Below, in pieces: positions 13,901 through 25,325 of a stretch of 64,000 nt of DNA (its first letter is position 1; every line of letters begins with the position of its first letter). The position numbers and the translations under genes are program-made. The notes under the pieces are model-generated. The model did not search any database. It saw only the letters and a program-made list of their open reading frames with translations, and had not been told where the DNA came from. The DNA lies in assembly GCF_000247815.1 (NCBI RefSeq), contig NC_021674.1, positions 30,574,420-30,638,419 of the forward strand, given 5' to 3'. This stretch comes from Ficedula albicollis (lineage: Eukaryota > Chordata > Aves > Passeriformes > Muscicapidae).

Positions 13901-16063
13901 CATTCCTCAGCTCTGCTTTCCTCTGCTTATGCACAAGGCTTATCAGTCATGTCAGGCTATCACCTTATCCGCCCTCCACAGCTGCACAATGACTGACATA
14001 GCAGAGACCTGACCAAGAAACCAACTATGGAAATTTGAGGCTTTTTTGTCAGGCAACCATAATGCTCACACAACTTAGGATGTACTCTTAGGGACATTGT
14101 TAAACATTACTTTTACACTCGTTCATTGCTTTTGGATTCTCAATGAGCCCTTTAAGTAGGAGGATCAGTCCCACCTTCCTGGTGTGCAGAGCTGTCTTAT
14201 TCCAGTGCACTTGCTTCCCTCCAGGACCAGCAGCCCTTCCCTTCTCAGCACAGTGAGGCATTCTTGAACCCAGTTTTCTTGAGGTCCCTTTAGGATCAGA
14301 GATAGTTACAGTTATTACAGAGGCAGCCCCCAGCAAAGCCTGATATTCCTCACACTTCCTCTAGTTCAAAGTTTACTGTACAGCCTCCAAACTCCTGTGC
14401 AAGGAAACTGCTCTCAGCACCATCATCCATCTCCTTTTTGACATTGAAAGTCAGGCCAGGGCTTAATGGGTTGAAACACAACTCCTGCTCTCCAGCATCA
14501 GCTCTTCAGGGCCTGTTAGAGCCCTCAATCCACACATTGGAAAAGCATTGGCTTTCACTGCTTTTTTTCTCCCTCGTCAGACACAAATTAATGACCTTCA
14601 AGCAGTGCAGTGATACTCCTTCAGCCCACAACTCAGCTGAGCCACTTTGCTCTCAGCTGCAGAGTGCAATGGATGCAAACATTTTCAAATTTCCTGGGGG
14701 GTATCATGTTTGCCAGGAGCAGGGATTTGAGCTCTCTCTCCACACCCCTGCTGAATTACCCTGTTGATTAATAGTACAACTTGCAGTCCTCTTGCTCCTT
14801 GTAAACAGGAGCCTGAGCCCCTGCCATTTAACAGGGGCGTGGGATATGCGAAAAGCTGAAATGTCACCACATCACAGCACCCATTAATCATAAAACTGCT
14901 CTAGGAAAAAAAAAAGATATGAAAAGGAAAGAAGAAAAAGGAATTATCAGAAATATCAAGGAGCCAATTTAATTGAGGCAAAGACATACGTGGCAGCTGT
15001 TTTTTAACTTTACCTACATCTCAATTAGACAGGGTTGGAGTTCTCTTTGTTTCTGCTTTTGAAAAGTCTAAAAGTCTGCAGGTTTGATCAATGGCAAGGG
15101 ACAGAGAGGAAATGAGCAGGAGACGAAAGGGCTGAGTTTCTCTAGAAGCTGTCATGATAATTTATGGCCCTGGCTGATAAAACTTTTAACTAGTCAAATA
15201 TGAGCTAGGAAATAGCAAAAGCAAAACGAGTCTTGGAGGAACAATGCCAACCAGGTAAGTCTTCTGGGAAGCACCACCTGGCATGAGCAGTTTCTTGCCT
15301 GGGAGCTTGGGAAAACTGCTCTTGACTCATGCTCATCTCTTGGCTTGCTATGAGCAAGCCTTGCTCTGAAGAGCCAGCAGCTGAGATTTATGGTTTTTTG
15401 TCAGGTCTGATTCAACTGGTGACAGCAATCTCTCTGCTTGAAATATGTTGCCCAAGGTGGCTGGAGAGTGGTATGACCAGTGTCAGCAGGAGAAAGTTAC
15501 AGGAAGAAGATGAGCACATGATGTCCCTCGGGGCTCTGCTTCTGACCTGTCCTACAAAGTAAGCAGCACCAGTATGTGTCAGTACCCCACCATGGGAAAC
15601 TTAACTGCAGTGGGAAATGGCACTGGTGTTTTGCTGTGTCTGTGCTTGCAGGAAACAGCCACTCTCTGCTGTTTGAATCCATGCTCAATAAAAGAGTTAG
15701 CAAAACCTGGACGAACTGTACAGCTAGTGGTATCTTTAATCCCTGTCAAATGCCACAGAATTTCTCCCTAGGACAGAGTACCAGCCTTCTGGACACATTC
15801 TAACCCACTCAATTAGTTTAGCTGTTTTCAGGCTTCCTGGCTGGGAAATGTGCAGTGCTTTCAAAGCTGCTGTACTGTGCCTGACCTGTCTTCGATGGTG
15901 AGGAGCAATGGGTATTTGCAAAATGAGAAGACCCCCAGTCATACACCTGCTTTCCGTATGGGGAGCCTCAAGCCAACCTGTCATTTTGTTTTGAAGCAGA
16001 AATCCATGAGAAGAGTGAGTTAATGGGGTCTCCTGGTCTGTTACCCATACCACTGATATTCAT
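10962..16063. other. unique noncoding stretch
   Basis: About 5.1 kb with no supported gene. Includes short pyrimidine runs (about 11195 and 12141) and a CAGGTAAGT word at 15254 that resembles a splice donor but has no recognisable exon upstream. No repeat family recognised. Confidence 0.4.
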
Positions 16064-16207
16064 GTCCTGTCACCCCAAATGCTCTGTTCACATGAAGACA
16101 GTGTTAACTCCATGGTGCAAAGCATTGGCCCATTCATGTAGTCCTGTCACCCCAAATGCTCTGTCACATGAAGTCAGTGTTAACTCCATGGTGCAAAGCA
16201 TTGGCCA
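16064..16207. repeat. 77-bp tandem duplication, two copies
   Basis: GTCCTGTCACCCCAAATGCT occurs at 16064 and 16141, each followed by the same ~60 bp ending in GCAAAGCATTGGCC. The second copy lacks one T (CTGTTCACATG/CTGTCACATG) and has GAAGTCAG for GAAGACAG. Confidence 0.92.
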
Positions 16208-17702
16208 GTGTCTTTGCACTTTACATGTCTTTTTAACGTATCTGAGACTTCAGACAAAGCCTCTTTTTTGACTGAAGGCTGCCTTCTACAAACTTAAAGA
16301 ATTTTCACCTTTGCTTGGTTGGGAAAATCCCTTCTTCATTCTTTTCTCTTTCAGCATCCCAGAATCCTCTACCTGACTTTTTCATGATACTCCAAGGAGA
16401 GAAGCAGTCAGGTTTGAGTCCCACAGGTAACTAGAAGGTACCACAAGCACAGCAAGGCAAAAAGGTTGTCCTTCTCCCTCTTCCAGTCCTCAGAGCACCT
16501 GTGGGTGCCTTGGGACATGCCAACATTCATCTGCCAGCCTGGTGCAGGTCCCAGGGTTCTGCTCAGCACAGTTTACTCAAGCTAGACAGTTTCTTTGGAA
16601 TTCAGTGAAGGTCCAAGGGATGGGACACTCTTACTCTCCTCTCTCCATACCAATTTCTTTAGAAGATGAATGCACAAAGTAACTTGGGAACCTTTGTGGA
16701 TCTTGGTCATAAAACCAAAATGCCTCCTAGCTGCACTGGCCCCCCCATCAGCAGTGAGAGGAGAGGCTGCACAGACACCCTGACAGAAAAAAAGAGGGTC
16801 TTGTGGAGGCTGAGAGTTGTTAGAGAAACCCCTTCCTGAACAGCTGTTGTTCTCTGACTCTTGACCTCTGCACTGCCTTCTCCTCCTCCTCCAAGCCCAG
16901 GAGTCACAGGTTTGCCCCTGTAGGCACAGCAGAGGTGGTCAGAGGGGAGTGCTGCCTGTGGCAGTGGCTACCTGCACATAAGCTGTGCATACACCAAACC
17001 CACAGTCCTCCCAGGTTTAGGAGTGGAGGTGATTAGCCTTGCTGCCTGTGGCATTTGTCAGTGGTTAAAAAAGTAAAACTATTTGACTGCTCACAGTCCT
17101 GTCCATCTTCCAGCATGTTCTCTCTCCAGTTGGAAAAACACTGGCCTCTCTCACCAAATTATCCAACATTTGAGCCAACATTTGATCCAAAGCAGTTAAT
17201 ACATAAATCCCAGCGTGACTGGCAGCTACAGATGGGTGAACCAAGAAATTGCTTGACATATTTGCTTACACTGCATATGAAACTGCTTATCTTGTACAGG
17301 AAGGATAACTCTAAATTATCAGTAATCCACTGGCTCTTGATGGTAGTTGAAACAAATTTGAAAAGATTTGCCAAAACTCTAGGATATCCATGAGTATAAA
17401 TATATAGATTTATACATACACATACACACTGTCTCACTGAATGTGTCACCTGCATGGTGCCTATTTCTCTTACAAGCCTGGGCTCACATTAATTCACCCA
17501 TGTGTGAACAGCTTGAGCACTCTCATGCCACAGCCATAAGCTGGTAGAGGGTTGTTTCTCAAATGTGCCTATCAAGGTCACATTTGCCATCCTGCCCTCT
17601 TACTTCCCTCCCTTTTTGACCATGGAATTTGTCCTTCTCTCCACATTTCCAGGTGCCTTGCTCAAAGACTTGGACTTGGTCTCTGCTGTGGGGGAACACT
17701 TA
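16208..17702. other. unique noncoding stretch
   Basis: No supported gene. A short TA/CA-rich patch (17393-17432) is the only low-complexity feature noticed. Confidence 0.4.
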
Positions 17703-17800
17703 GGACCTGATTCTCATTTACACTACAGCAGGTTTTACAGCACTACGGCAGTGGAAAGGAACCATGAGATGAATATAGATCACTCCAATTTAAAGCTCCT
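17703..17800. repeat. old short repeat with CCTGATTCTCATTTACACT terminus
   Basis: The segment starts GGACCTGATTCTCATTTACA, continues through an imperfect palindrome (TTTTACAGCACTACGGCAGTGGAAAGG), and resembles an old interspersed amniote element with similar termini and internal TTACACT words. It shares its starting word with the element at 21468. I do not assign a named family. Boundaries are approximate. Confidence 0.45.
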
Positions 17801-19451
17801 TTATGTTATAAGGGAACACCATGAAAATGGAAATTGGGTCCCCTATTTTTAAAGCCTGTCGGCAGGTGCCTATAAAATGAGGAGAGATACTTCCACTGCC
17901 TGGGCAATGGGAAATAACATCCTTTTCTGCATTCCTCTTGGTTGTGCCGTGGGCCAAGTAAGGAGCAGAGTGCCCCAGAGTGCACTCAGAGACCTCTGAG
18001 TGACAAATTGCAGGGCAAGCCTACTGTCAGAGGATGGATCCATGTGTAGGAGGATGTTAGTGGGCTCACTCCCAATGGAAAAGGCAGGTGAAATAACCAT
18101 GATTTGCATCCAGTGTCCACTCTCTGTTCCATGTGGGCAAGACCAGGGCAGGAAAATGCTGATTCGCTGCTACAGCTGATCACATCTTGCTTTTCTGATC
18201 ATCCCCATCACCACTTCCCACCCCTGCTGACTAACACGTGGTGCCAGTGGCCATGGCTGCCCAGAAGTGAGGCATCTCCACAGAGCAATTCCCTCCCTGG
18301 TAGAAATCCCCAGGGACCAGTGCACCGATGCTCTGTGTGAGGTGGTGAGGATGGTGGAGCTGGCTCTGCTTTGCAGGACAGAGCCCCTCCACTTGGCATT
18401 GCTGTCCTTACTCTCCCTCTGAAACAGGACTTCTGCTGTCCCTGCTTGCTCAGTAGCCTTTCCTGACTGTTCTCTGGATTTAATCAACCCAAGCACTGGA
18501 ATGAACCAGGGAAAGCTGTGCAGCAGCTGGGGCTTCCTGGCTACCCTGTTGTTCCCCAGAGCAACTTGAATATCACTCATGAGTACTGCTTCCCTCTTGG
18601 GTGAATGAAGATTTATTTTGTTCTCCATGTCTCTGGTAGTGGAAAGTCTGGGCTTGGAGGCTGATTTCCTGTAGATTCTCAGTGGAAGGTTTAGGGCAAA
18701 CTGCAGGAGAAAGGATTTCATCTCCATCTAGCACTGCTCCCAGCCACTAGTGTGGGTCTGTGTATGTGGGGCTGACTGAGGGACTGGTGGGCAATTCATG
18801 CAGTCCATAAACAGAGGAAGCTGACAGAGAATGTGACAGGGGGATAGAGATTATGGGGATGGAAAACTGATAACCCAATCAAAGCAAATAATCTGTTTCC
18901 TAAAGATGTGGGTGCCATCATTGGCAAGGAGCTAGAAGAGGTAATTTAAACTGCTCAGTGACATTGCTGTGACTTCACTTAAGGGAAGGAAAAATGAGCT
19001 TCCCAGAGCAGAGAACTCTATGAAACCCCTCCAGTATGCAGGAAGGTGGTGAAGCAAGGCAAAGAGCAGCTGGAAACATGAGAGGAGATCAACTATGTGG
19101 TAATGCCATGATACTGTTAGATGGCTTGCTTTTACCTGCAATATTATGCTCTGCCCTGGAGATCTCTCCACAAAAGGTGTAGGAGAAGTAAAAGGAACTG
19201 GCAGTCAGGCAGAAAGAGGGTGGTAAATACTGGATTTTTTTTATCAAGCACAGGAGATAAGTAACAAAGGCGTGGTAGGCCAGAGTAAAACAATAGATGG
19301 GTTAGACAAGGTGTACTGGAGGCTCCTAATTAGTTTCTTTCTCAGGGATTATTCATTATATTGAAAAGCTGCTCATAAAAAGCCAGGAAATTATTTTTGA
19401 GCAATACATAGCTCCAGGTCTGTAGGAACTCCTTGCTGTCAAAAATTAACA
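17801..19451. other. unique noncoding stretch
   Basis: No supported gene. A 185-codon minus-strand frame (18170-18727) is open but has no recognisable domain, signal peptide or conserved motif, and a different-frame read of the same DNA is equally open. I treat it as chance. Confidence 0.4.
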
Positions 19452-19771
19452 TGTCCAAAAACCAAAATCGACAATAAAGAACAAAAAAAAACAAAAAAGC
19501 ATGAATATGGATTATGGAAATACCCTTAATTCTCTAGATTTGCTCCTTCCCAGTTGGATGCAGGATTTTGTATACACTGGCTGGGCAAGCAGAAGGTGTC
19601 TCCCAGTCATGTGTCCAAAAACCAAAATGGGACAATAAAGAAAAAAAAAAACAAAAAAGCATGAATATGGATTATGGAAATACCCTTAATTCTCTAGATT
19701 TGCTCCTTCCCAGTTGGATGCAGGATTTTGTACACACTGGCTGTGCAAGCAGAAGGTGTCTCCCAGTCATG
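19452..19771. repeat. 160-bp tandem duplication, two copies
   Basis: The unit beginning TGTCCAAAAACCAAAAT occurs at 19452 and 19612 and ends in CTCCCAGTCATG each time. It contains an A-rich stretch (AAAAAAAAACAAAAAAGC). I see about five differences, e.g. AAAATCGAC/AAAATGGGAC and GTATACACTGGCTGGG/GTACACACTGGCTGTG. Confidence 0.93.
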
Positions 19772-21467
19772 CTGATCTGTAGCCATAGGTCCAATCACTT
19801 TGGCAACTCCAAGCTCATCCCTCTACCATTAACGAGGTCATTACTCATCACCTAGGACATAACTGGTGAGCAGCACAGAGCAGGATTTGGCCTGGGTAAT
19901 GTAACATTTATTCCACAGGCTTTCAGCTCATGCAGCCCTTGTGGGGGCTACTGTAGGGGAATGTGGTGCCCTTTCTGTTATGCTGAGGCTGTCGAGAATC
20001 CACTCAAGCGATGTAGCCAAGTTTATTGGAAAATCATTGGAGGAAATCAGCTTGCAAGTTGTCTTTAAAGGCAGATGAGCCTGATTCCCTTTCTCCTTCT
20101 GCTGTTGGAAATGGGAACTGGCAATGCCAGAGGCTGGGGCAAGGGTCCATTTCCCAGTCCAGCTGCTGACTCCCTGGCAAGTCTGTCCTCCTGCCTCCCC
20201 CCAGGCTCATTGTCTGTGCAGCAGAGATACTTAGCAGTGAGCACAGCTCCCCAGGCGAAAAAGCCATCAAGCTGCAGTGCTCGTGTCCCTGATTCTGGGG
20301 GAGCAGGCAGGTGGCAGCTGGCCTGTGAACTTGCAGAGACCCTTTGCAGTGGCCCAGCCCAACAGCCTCACTGGCTGCAGGCTGAAGTTTTCACAGCCCC
20401 TGGCTGAAGATAAGGGGAGCCAAATTACTGTAACAGCCAGGACAGTGTCAAGTGCAGTGCCTTGAAAGCCTCTGCAGCTTGTTCTGGGAATAGCAGCTTG
20501 TTCTGGGAATGGGCAGAGCTGCCAGGTCCCCTGCAAAGCCATGGGTGGTGCAGCAGTTTGAGCTGAGCTGGGGTTCACATCCATGCCCAGGGTCTGACTG
20601 GCCATCCCTGAACTAGGAAGGAACCTCCCTGGCCAAAGGCAGTGGCTGTGGCTCTCCCCTGCTCCTGCAGCAGCCTGGCAACATCATTCAGAGCTGCTCC
20701 TGATGTCCCTCCATCAGCAGTGAGAGGGTGAGTGGGGCTGTTGCTGCTCTCATCTGAGGGATCAAGGCAAGCAGCCAGGAGGTTTATAGTGAGCTGTGCC
20801 TGACCTGACCAGGGTCACTGTGGAGCGTGGGCAGCTGTTGTTCCATCACCTGGGCAGCTCCAGCTTGGTGGCTCATTAGCAGGTAGGATATATTAGTAAC
20901 TGTCAGAGAGCTGAAGAGCTACCTTGTTGGGTGAATGGATGAAAACATTTTAACTCCCACAAAAAAGGGAGAGGTGGTGATTAGCTGTGAGATGACAATA
21001 TGAAATGTCAGAGGCATAGACAGTAAGCACAACTGTTCATTATTATATTAACAGCTTTAATTTTCTGCCTTTAAACACCAGTTTCCTGTCAGTGTAATTA
21101 GATTGTGTCTGTGTGTTTAATTTAGATCAATATACTCCTGCGTTTGGAGTGTTCCTCACACATCCTCTGCGAGGCAAGAAGCAGACTAACCAGCAGGAGC
21201 ATCTTTTCTTATGTCCTTGAGGTGAAAGCCAGTTTGTGAAGAGGGTATTTAGGTGATGCATGTCCCCACAGCAGGTGAGTGTAACCTGCAGTGATTTATG
21301 AGATTTCCACAGATTGGAGTGGGGAGGAGATGACGGCATAGGAACACCTTGAAGAGGCAGGCGGTACAAACAGCACAGAGTAATATTTTTAGTGAATTAT
21401 CTTATAGACCACAGAAAATAATGGAACAGGGGGAGGGGAACAGACTCCCATGCCAGAAATTATTGAA
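19772..21467. other. unique noncoding stretch with a 19-bp duplication
   Basis: No supported gene. At 20474-20511 a 19-bp word (GCAGCTTGTTCTGGGAAT plus one base) occurs twice in tandem. AT-rich sequence near 21000-21120 has several homeodomain-like words and may be constrained, but this is unverified. Confidence 0.4.
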
Positions 21468-21567
21468 GGCCTGATTCTGATTGTGGTTACACCACTCTAA
21501 GTCCGAAGTTCCTCAGTTGATGTTAATGCTGCCTTGATGCCTGTAAAAGTGAGATCAGTATTGGGCT
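21468..21567. repeat. old palindromic MITE-like repeat
   Basis: The segment opens GGCCTGATTCTGATTGTGG and closes GTGAGATCAGTATTGGGC, whose reverse complement (GCCCAATACTGATCTCAC) pairs imperfectly with the opening. Internal words (GGTTACACCACT, TTGATGTTAATG, CTGTAAAAGTGAGATCAG) match my memory of an old sauropsid interspersed repeat with inverted ends. I do not name the family. Confidence 0.55.
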
Positions 21568-24500
21568 AGATGCTAAGTGGCAGAAAACAGTGCATTCAGG
21601 AATGGGATTTCCCTGATTTCTCCTGTTTGAACAACTACCAATATTTTTACCTGCCAGGCAAGAGGAAGGGAAGCCCAAGAGAGCACAGAGCTTCCTGCTG
21701 ATTTCAACTCAGATTTTCTCAATGTCGAGGAATTTTCAGTGTTGGTAGGATCTGGTGCCACGTCCCTGTCTCTTTCTGCAGACACAAGGGTGCCCTTTGT
21801 GCTGGCCAGGGCAGGATGATATGCAGCTTTCATTGACATTTGTGCCTTGGTGAGTGCTTATGACAGTGTGACACTAAAACAGAGACTCCTGTGCACTGTC
21901 CCCCTCTCTCAGCTTTGGCCTCAGATTTCTGTACGTAATTGCTCTGTACATTACACAGGGTATTTTTCTCCTGCATGGGCTAATGCAGTGTGATTCAAGG
22001 AGCTTTATTTTGAGTAGCTAGTCACGTTCTTTTGCTTTATTGCTCTTATAGCACTGATCTCTGCAAGATCTTCCCTCATTCCACTAATACTCCTGGATCA
22101 TCAAGTTTTCTCTGTCAGCTCAAATGTTTTACTTTGGTTTCTCATCTACTTTAGTCCAGCCTCCAGGAGCTCTGTTGCTCCATCCTCATCTCCTGGACAT
22201 GGAGGAAGCTTGCTGCTGTGGGGAGACTGACCTCCAAGCTCTCTGTGTCCAACCCAGCCTGCTGTCCCCATCCTGGAGAGAGAGATAAATCTCAGAGGAT
22301 TGGTTGCTCTTCCCCTCCTTCTTGGAAGAGGCTTCCAGGCATAAGAGGAGGTGGTGTCCTTTCAGTCACACATCTCCAAGATGTCCAGCATGGGAATAAC
22401 TGAACAAGGGATCCCAGACGTGAAGGGGTGAGAGTGGGTGATCCACTAACCTTGACAGGAAACATGAGCAACCCTGCTGCAGCACCATGCCCAGCACACA
22501 CCACATACTGAGGGGATGCCAGAAAGACTTTGCCTGCCATGGAGACGTGGAAAAATGGCAGTGCTGAGTCCAGCACTCACCCAGCAACTCCAGGCAAATG
22601 TGGCAAGGAGTACAAGCAGGAGCCCCAGCACTTCAGCCTGGGTACCAAAACCTGGCTGTTGGGCTGTTGGGCTTAAGATGAAAGCCTGGGGTCCCTGGAA
22701 ATACATCATGCATTACAGAACACAGGACCTGTCAGGTTAAGTTACACAAATGGCTCAACTATCTCAGAGCTAGACTGCCTGGCAGTGGTCAGTAGCACAA
22801 ATTCAGCCTGCAGAAATGGCCAAAACAAAGCATTGGGCCAGGATCCAGAGCTGGGCAGAGATCTGATTTTCAGTTTCTGAATATTTGGTTGATATTCTGA
22901 TGTCATATCTATCATCTGAAAAGCTCTTCCTTATTCTCATCTCTAAGATCTACCATTCCTCCTCCTCCTCCTCCGTTTTGCTGAGACATCAGCAATTATA
23001 AGAAAATGACGACACCTGAAGGCTGCATCAGAAGAAAGAGCCAAGTGGCTGATAACCCTTTCTGCCTAGGGAGTGCTGTTTGGTCCCTGCTTTTACCTGA
23101 TACGTGGCAGAACTGACTTTCCTTACTATCCAGATTAGGGAAATTTAGAGACTGGGTTTAATCTCTGATCTCTTCTTCCTATAACACACAAGATCAGAGG
23201 TAAAACATTTCCCTGGATATCTAGGCATCCCTCCTGCCCCACCCTGAACCTCTGGCTGGACAGTAATTCTTACAAGGAGCTGCTCTCAGCATTTCTTCAA
23301 TGGTGGGCTCCTCCCTTCCCTTTCAAAGTTAACAAAGTACTTGAGCCTACACCTTTTAATTTTCCATCCAGAGCATAACCCTTCCTGCTTTCCAGGATGG
23401 ACCATAAACATTACAAATGAAATTTCCAATGGGTAAAGAAGGAACAATCTCTTTCTTAATTTTTTTTAAAGGCACTTTAGGGCTTTTATCAGCAAAGCAT
23501 TGTGTCCATTAAGAAACAAATTAAGTAATTCTACAGGTAAGCTAAGTACTGTTCCCATGCCAGAATTAATACTGCTTTTCCACCAGGAATGTTTAGGGGT
23601 CCCTCCCCCATGCCCTGGGATTAAAACTGCTTTTACTTCATAGATGAAGGATTAATCAGTGAAGCTCCTTTGCAGAACTCCTGAAATAGAAATCACAAAT
23701 CAGGGAGACTGGGAACGAGTCTGGGAAGTGACAAATGTGAAATTATGTTGCACTTTGTCCGCAATCTGTGCAGGGAAGATGACTGTGGTGACTTAGAGGT
23801 TACCTGATGTGAGATGCCTCTGGTTGTTTTGGAAGGAGACCTGGAGTTTGGGAGATGGAAAAGCAGGGTGGGGAGGGTGGAGGGATGGCTGCAAACTTCA
23901 GTATCCAAACAAGGAGTTGTGAGACTTGACAGAACCATGTGTAGGAGAACACAGTGAGAGGCAGTAATTAAAACCAACACCTTGTTCTCTGCCATCAGGA
24001 ATGGAGATTCTGATTCATGCTGGTGTGACACAAGAAGCTGTAAGTTCCCCATTCTTTTGGGACTTTCTTGACAGAGTATCCTAAATCACACTCTACTAGA
24101 CTCCTTTTTCTCCAACCCACAGATGCTGACTCTCAGTCTGTCTCACTAAGTACAAGACCAGAGTGTGAGGTGGTCTGCCTTGTTAGTATTACCTGCCTAG
24201 TCCTGAAAACATTTTAATTTGTCAAAAGTGTTTCAGTATTTCATCCCCAGTTCATCCCCTTGTGATGTTGCAGCTGTTTGCATATGATACAGGTGTGCAG
24301 AGAAGGAAAAATTAATGCAGTTAATTTTCATGTAAATAGTACCATTATAAGTAAGTCCCTTTATACCAGTTAAAGTGTGACTGTGGAGGAGGAGGGAATA
24401 CTACTTTAATTACATTGGCTTTGAAGCTAATATCATTAAGTCAGAATGAAAAATTATACACAGACTATTCCTAAGGGTCTAAATTGAAACAATTCCTATT

Positions 24501-24773
24501 GAAGAGAAATTCTAATGGAGAAAGTCATTGACAGAATGGTGTAAAAGGATAAACCTTCTCTCAGCTTCACACTCAACTTCAAAATGGTACATTTTGCCCA
24601 ACTTAAACTGCTGTATGTGGCTATGTTGTGGAGCTGAACTCTGATAGCTTAGCTGAAGGGTGCACAACTTGACAGAGCCTATCTTGGACCTTTATTTTGA
24701 TTCCCCTGGGGTATCACTTAGAGAAGGAAAGGTGAAAGCCTGACCCCTAATAGAAAAGATGCACTACTACAAA
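21568..24773. other. unique noncoding stretch
   Basis: About 3.2 kb with no supported gene. A (CCT)n run of six units lies near 22956. The part at 24330-24430, with CCCTTTATACCAGTTAAAGTG and ACATTGGCTTTGAAGCTAAT, weakly resembles another old interspersed repeat; evidence is too thin to call. Confidence 0.4.
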
Positions 24774-25137
24774 GATGCCTGGGGCTGCTAAATGGGACTC
24801 ATGATACTGTCAAGAAAGTCAAACAACTGCTGCTCTTGATCTTTACCTGACCCTGTGTTGGGCCCCAGCATTTGTCCTGTTGGAGCATCAGAGGAATTTT
24901 GCATTACCTGTTGGGTTTCCCAACAAACTTTGTAGAATCATAGTATGATTCAGAAGATACCTGGGGCTACTAAATGGGACTCATGATACTGTCAAGAAAG
25001 TCAAACAACTGCTGCTCTTGATCTTTACCTGACCCTGTGTTGGGCCCCAGCATTTGTCCTCTGAGCATCAGAGGAATTTTGCATTACCTGTTGGGTTTCC
25101 CAACAAACTTTGTAGAATCATAGTATGATTCAGGTTG
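24774..25137. repeat. 182-bp tandem duplication that includes the end of a CR1
   Basis: The unit beginning GATGCCTGGGGCTGCTAAAT at 24774 recurs at 24956 (GATACCTGGGGCTACTAAAT). Both copies end in TAGAATCATAGTATGATTCAG, the 3' terminus of the adjacent CR1. Differences are few (two A/G substitutions near the start, GTCCTGTTGGAGC/GTCCTCTGAGC). Because the first copy carries a stub of the CR1 end, the duplication must post-date CR1 insertion. Confidence 0.92.
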
Positions 25138-25325
25138 GAAGGGACCTTAAAGATCATCTAGTTCCAACACCCCCTGCCATGGGCAGGGACACCTCCCACA
25201 AGACCACGTTGCTCAAAGCCCTGTCCAACCTGGCCTTGAACACTGCCAGGGATGAAAGATTCACAGTTTGTTCCAGTGCCTCACCAACTTACAAACTTTT
25301 CTCAGAAAATCCAATAATAAAAATT
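25112..25325 (-). mobile_element. CR1 LINE 3'-end fragment
   Basis: Read on the plus strand, the sequence has the reverse complement of the avian CR1 3' tail: GAATCATAGTATGATTCAG, GGTTGGAAGGGACCTTAAAG, ATCATCTAGTTCCAACA, CCCCTGCCATGGGCAGGGAC, then GTTGCTCAAAGCCCTGTCCA and CTGGCCTTGAACACTGCC. So the element lies on the minus strand, 5'-truncated, with only the 3' UTR and the last part preserved. The match fades around 25325. CR1 is the dominant non-LTR retrotransposon of birds. Confidence 0.95.

Noticed and set aside
18170..18727. 185-codon minus-strand frame as a gene
   Set aside because: No recognisable domain, signal peptide or splice context, and an overlapping frame is also open.
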